This document shows positions 54,898 to 56,977 of a stretch of 56,977 bases of DNA, piece after piece (within the stretch, counting starts at the first letter, position 1; each line of letters begins with the position of its first letter). Origin of the DNA: a virus; IMG/VR virus record IMGVR_UViG_3300027906_004537, positions 1 through 56,977 of that record. One strand, written 5' to 3'. The notes under the pieces were generated by a model, which searched no databases, was not told the origin of the DNA, and worked only from the letters and a program-made list of their open reading frames with translations. The position numbers were made by a program, and so were the translations under genes.

Positions 54898-55515
54898 ATG
54901 TCCGAACTCTATTACCTGCAAGACAGCCGAAGCTATACCGGCGATTGCCTTTCATTTTGGGGCCTTGGCGGCTCTGGCTATTACTCCGGATTGGAGCGTT
55001 GCCAGCAGTACACCAAGGATGCGGCTATGAGGATGCACCAGTCGCGCGAAAGCGACATCCCCCTGCCGGCGAGCTATATCGAACAGCGCTCCTTCAGGGC
55101 GGTTGATTGCCAGCTGATGAAGCCAGAAGAGGCTGAAGGCATTGCGCCGGGTTCGATGGTTTACGTCCAGCAGCCAGGAGACTGGAACGGCAATGATGTG
55201 TATTGGCTCGGCGCTGACGGCCGTTCTGTCAACCTCGACAAAGCCAAGGCCCTGCCGCTGCAACTCGCACAAGAAACCTTCGGGATCAACGACCAGTTCA
55301 AGTTCTGGCCTGTCACCTTCATCGACTCGATAACGCGACGAATAGTGCACCGCCAGGACGTTGACACCAAAGAGGCGCTGCGCGGTACCGGGATCAAGCT
55401 GATAAAGCCAAGGCCACCAGCAAAGCCAAGCTACCGTTGCGAGCCTTGCGGGCGCTTTCTTCGGCAACACGAATTTTACGGAACCTGCCCACATTGCGAT
55501 GCGCAAAACTACTGA
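54898..55515 (+). CDS. Hypothetical protein with C-terminal zinc ribbon
   Basis: A 205-residue protein. The opening (MSELYYLQDSRSYTGDCLSFWG) matches a family of phage proteins. The C-terminus has two cysteine pairs (RCEPCGRF and GTCPHCDAQ), a zinc ribbon. The middle is beta-rich. It follows the J-domain gene by 2 bp. Unknown function. Confidence 0.65.
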   Translation: MSELYYLQDSRSYTGDCLSFWGLGGSGYYSGLERCQQYTKDAAMRMHQSRESDIPLPASYIEQRSFRAVDCQLMKPEEAEGIAPGSMVYVQQPGDWNGNDVYWLGADGRSVNLDKAKALPLQLAQETFGINDQFKFWPVTFIDSITRRIVHRQDVDTKEALRGTGIKLIKPRPPAKPSYRCEPCGRFLRQHEFYGTCPHCDAQNY

Positions 55516-55532
55516 GCCGGGAGGCATGACAG

Positions 55533-55748
55533 ATGAGTGCAGCAGAAAAGATCGAGTACCACATCACCCCGGCGCTCTGGTTCCGCGTTGAGCTGCTGGT
55601 GCCTGTTTTTGGCATTACCCCTGACGCTGCCAAGAAGTACCGAGCAGATGGCAAGTGGCTGGAGGGGAAGCACTGGCGAAAAGATCCTGCCAACCGTATC
55701 GTCTACAACCGTGATGCCATTCAAAGCTGGCTGGGAGGTTCGGTGTGA
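55533..55748 (+). CDS. xis: Excisionase-like protein (Xis)
   Basis: A 71-residue protein with the excisionase winged-helix pattern: ELLVPVFGITPDAAKKYRADGKWLEGKHWRKDP then RIVYNRDAIQSWL. It would direct the integrase towards excision. It overlaps the integrase start (GTGA region), a normal xis-int order, at the end of the early operon. CGGGAGGCATGACAG lies upstream. Confidence 0.82.
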   Translation: MSAAEKIEYHITPALWFRVELLVPVFGITPDAAKKYRADGKWLEGKHWRKDPANRIVYNRDAIQSWLGGSV

Positions 55749-56977
55749 CAGAGAAAATGCCGCGTGGCGTGGAAATAAACGGCAAGCAGCTGCGGGTCAG
55801 CTTCATGCTGAACGGCCAGCGTTGCCGCGAGCCACTCCCCGGCATCGTCAAAATAAACAAGGCAAGCATCGCCTATGCCGATAACAAGCGGCGCACGATC
55901 CTGGCAGAGATAAAGGAGGGGCGCTTTGACTACGCAGCGCACTTCCCTGAATCGCCCCGCGCGTTGATTTTCTCCGGTCGCGGTGGCAAGCAAGTAAATC
56001 GCACGGTGAGCGAGGGGGTAACCCGCTGGCTGGAGGTGATGAAAGCCAAGAAGGCCGCCAGCACCAGCCGAAACTATGGCCACAAGGCCAAGCACGTCAT
56101 TGATAAGTTCGGCCGGCGCCGCATTGTCGACGTCAGCATGAGCGACCTTGAGCTGTTCCAGGCCGGTCTGCTCAAGACCCTTGCACCAAAAACCGTCAAC
56201 GACGTGTTCACGGTGGTTCGCGGAGTGTGGGGCAATGCTTTTAGTGACGGGATAATCACCAGCAACCCGATGGACCGCATCAAAAACATCGAGCAGGACG
56301 ATAGCGACGACTCAGCGGATCCGTTCAGCCGTGAAGAGATTGCCCGAATCGCCGCGGTATCGACCACCCGAGTGCACGACATCAACATGATCATGTTCTG
56401 GTGCTGGTCTGGCCTGAGTCTGTCTGAGCTGATCGGGTTGGGCTGGGATGACATCGATCTGGACGCCGGCACAGCTATGGTCAAGCGCGCCCGAGTGGAA
56501 TCGATATACAAGGTGCCCAAGGAGAAAAGCCGGGTCCGGAAAATCGACCTCATTGATCCAGCCGTCGAGCACCTGAAGCGGCAGCGCGAGGCAACCTACC
56601 TGCTGCCGCCGGTTCCCGTTGAGATTGTTCAGCGCGACAACGTGAAGCGCAAGAAGGAGGCAATCCGCTTTGTGTTCCGCAACGGATCCAGCGGAATGCC
56701 CTGGAACCCGGCCAGCGTTAATCGCTGGTTCACCGGCATACTGAAGCGAGCGAAGGTCCGGCACCGCGGGCCTAACCAATGCCGCCACACTTTCGCCAGC
56801 CAGGCTCTATCAAGTTACGTGCCGATTGAGTGGGTCGCCAGGCAGCTTGGGCACACCGACACCGGTATGGTGAAGAAGCACTACGGTCGTTGGATTCCCG
56901 AGGACACCAAGAGCATGGCGGGGATGGTTTCGCAGATGATGGGCTTTCGTGACCAGAGCGGCGCTGAAGGGTCTTGA
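55745..56977 (+). CDS. int: Tyrosine integrase
   Basis: A 410-residue site-specific recombinase. It has an N-terminal arm-binding domain (GVEINGKQLRVSFMLNGQRCREPL, DUF3596-like), a core-binding domain (TSRNYGHKAKHVIDKFG) and a catalytic domain. Catalytic parts: lysine in VPKEKSRVRKIDL, the R-H pair in NQCRHTFAS, LGHTD and the tyrosine in VKKHYGRW. In the first motif (WSGLSLSELIGLGWDDID) the usual arginine is a serine. It starts GTG at 55745, overlapping xis. It sits at the edge of the window; attP is probably just beyond. Confidence 0.92.
   Translation: MTEKMPRGVEINGKQLRVSFMLNGQRCREPLPGIVKINKASIAYADNKRRTILAEIKEGRFDYAAHFPESPRALIFSGRGGKQVNRTVSEGVTRWLEVMKAKKAASTSRNYGHKAKHVIDKFGRRRIVDVSMSDLELFQAGLLKTLAPKTVNDVFTVVRGVWGNAFSDGIITSNPMDRIKNIEQDDSDDSADPFSREEIARIAAVSTTRVHDINMIMFWCWSGLSLSELIGLGWDDIDLDAGTAMVKRARVESIYKVPKEKSRVRKIDLIDPAVEHLKRQREATYLLPPVPVEIVQRDNVKRKKEAIRFVFRNGSSGMPWNPASVNRWFTGILKRAKVRHRGPNQCRHTFASQALSSYVPIEWVARQLGHTDTGMVKKHYGRWIPEDTKSMAGMVSQMMGFRDQSGAEGS

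Noticed and set aside
1-56977. CRISPR arrays, insertion sequences, rRNA genes
   Set aside because: No regularly spaced direct repeats, no transposase and no rRNA segments were seen; attachment sites could not be identified because the flanks are absent.

Overview
The window is almost entirely one temperate bacteriophage genome (prophage), bounded on the right by a tyrosine integrase whose stop codon is the last base and on the left by a lysis gene whose stop codon is the first. The proteins resemble those I know from prophages of Pseudomonas and related gammaproteobacteria, so a pseudomonad host is likely; this rests on family resemblance only. A P22-type portal, a P22-sized large terminase, an N4-gp56-like capsid protein, a roughly 1967-residue ejection-type protein and the lack of any tape-measure or tail-tube gene point to a short-tailed (podovirus-like) virion.

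Layout. 1-3657: leftward amidase plus membrane protein (a second lysis module) and tail fibre/esterase genes. 3684-6213: a secondary immunity locus that matches P22 immI in order: a nuclease-like moron, a leftward Mnt-like repressor, a rightward Arc-like repressor, then a Bro-N antirepressor, with an apparent antisense RNA over the antirepressor start. 6222-31459: leftward late genes (giant ejection protein, a toxin-antitoxin-like pair and a secreted-protein moron, virion proteins, adaptor, capsid, scaffold, portal, large terminase). 31473-34829: a rightward moron, then leftward small terminase, Rz/Rz1, SAR endolysin and holin. 34861-39346: one small rightward gene and then the leftward early operon (cro, O-like, P-like, small ORFs, NinB-like, DUF1364 nuclease, RusA). 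39370-42328: CI operators, cI and a lysogenic cassette with two membrane proteins, a trypsin-like protease and its small partner, closed by tandem terminators. 42347-56977: a second CI operator/promoter pair driving a long rightward early operon: small regulators, a gene-free structured region with a tRNA-like element, RecE/RecT, two DNA methyltransferases (the cytosine one carrying a second gene in another frame), Ea22-like genes, a J-domain protein, Xis and Int.

Regulation. CI appears to control two divergent early promoters (PR-like at 39370-39398, PL-like at 42361-42389), both with the final TAAT of an operator as -10. The late genes share a previously unexplained 27-bp element, TTG-N11-CAGTCACATAGCG, present in six leftward copies and one rightward copy, each in front of a gene block; I read it as a phage-specific late promoter. 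The immI-like locus would add a second switch through an antirepressor.

The most interesting items are the late-promoter element with its divergent pair at 34782-34829, the P22-like immI locus with a sar-like antisense RNA, the structured RNA candidate at 43950-44400, the overprinted gene inside the cytosine methyltransferase, and the two candidate superinfection or defence morons (HARE-HTH nuclease; protease plus partner). Small genes were translated by hand at 27408, 31244, 36532, 36675, 37380, 40730, 45315 and 46233.
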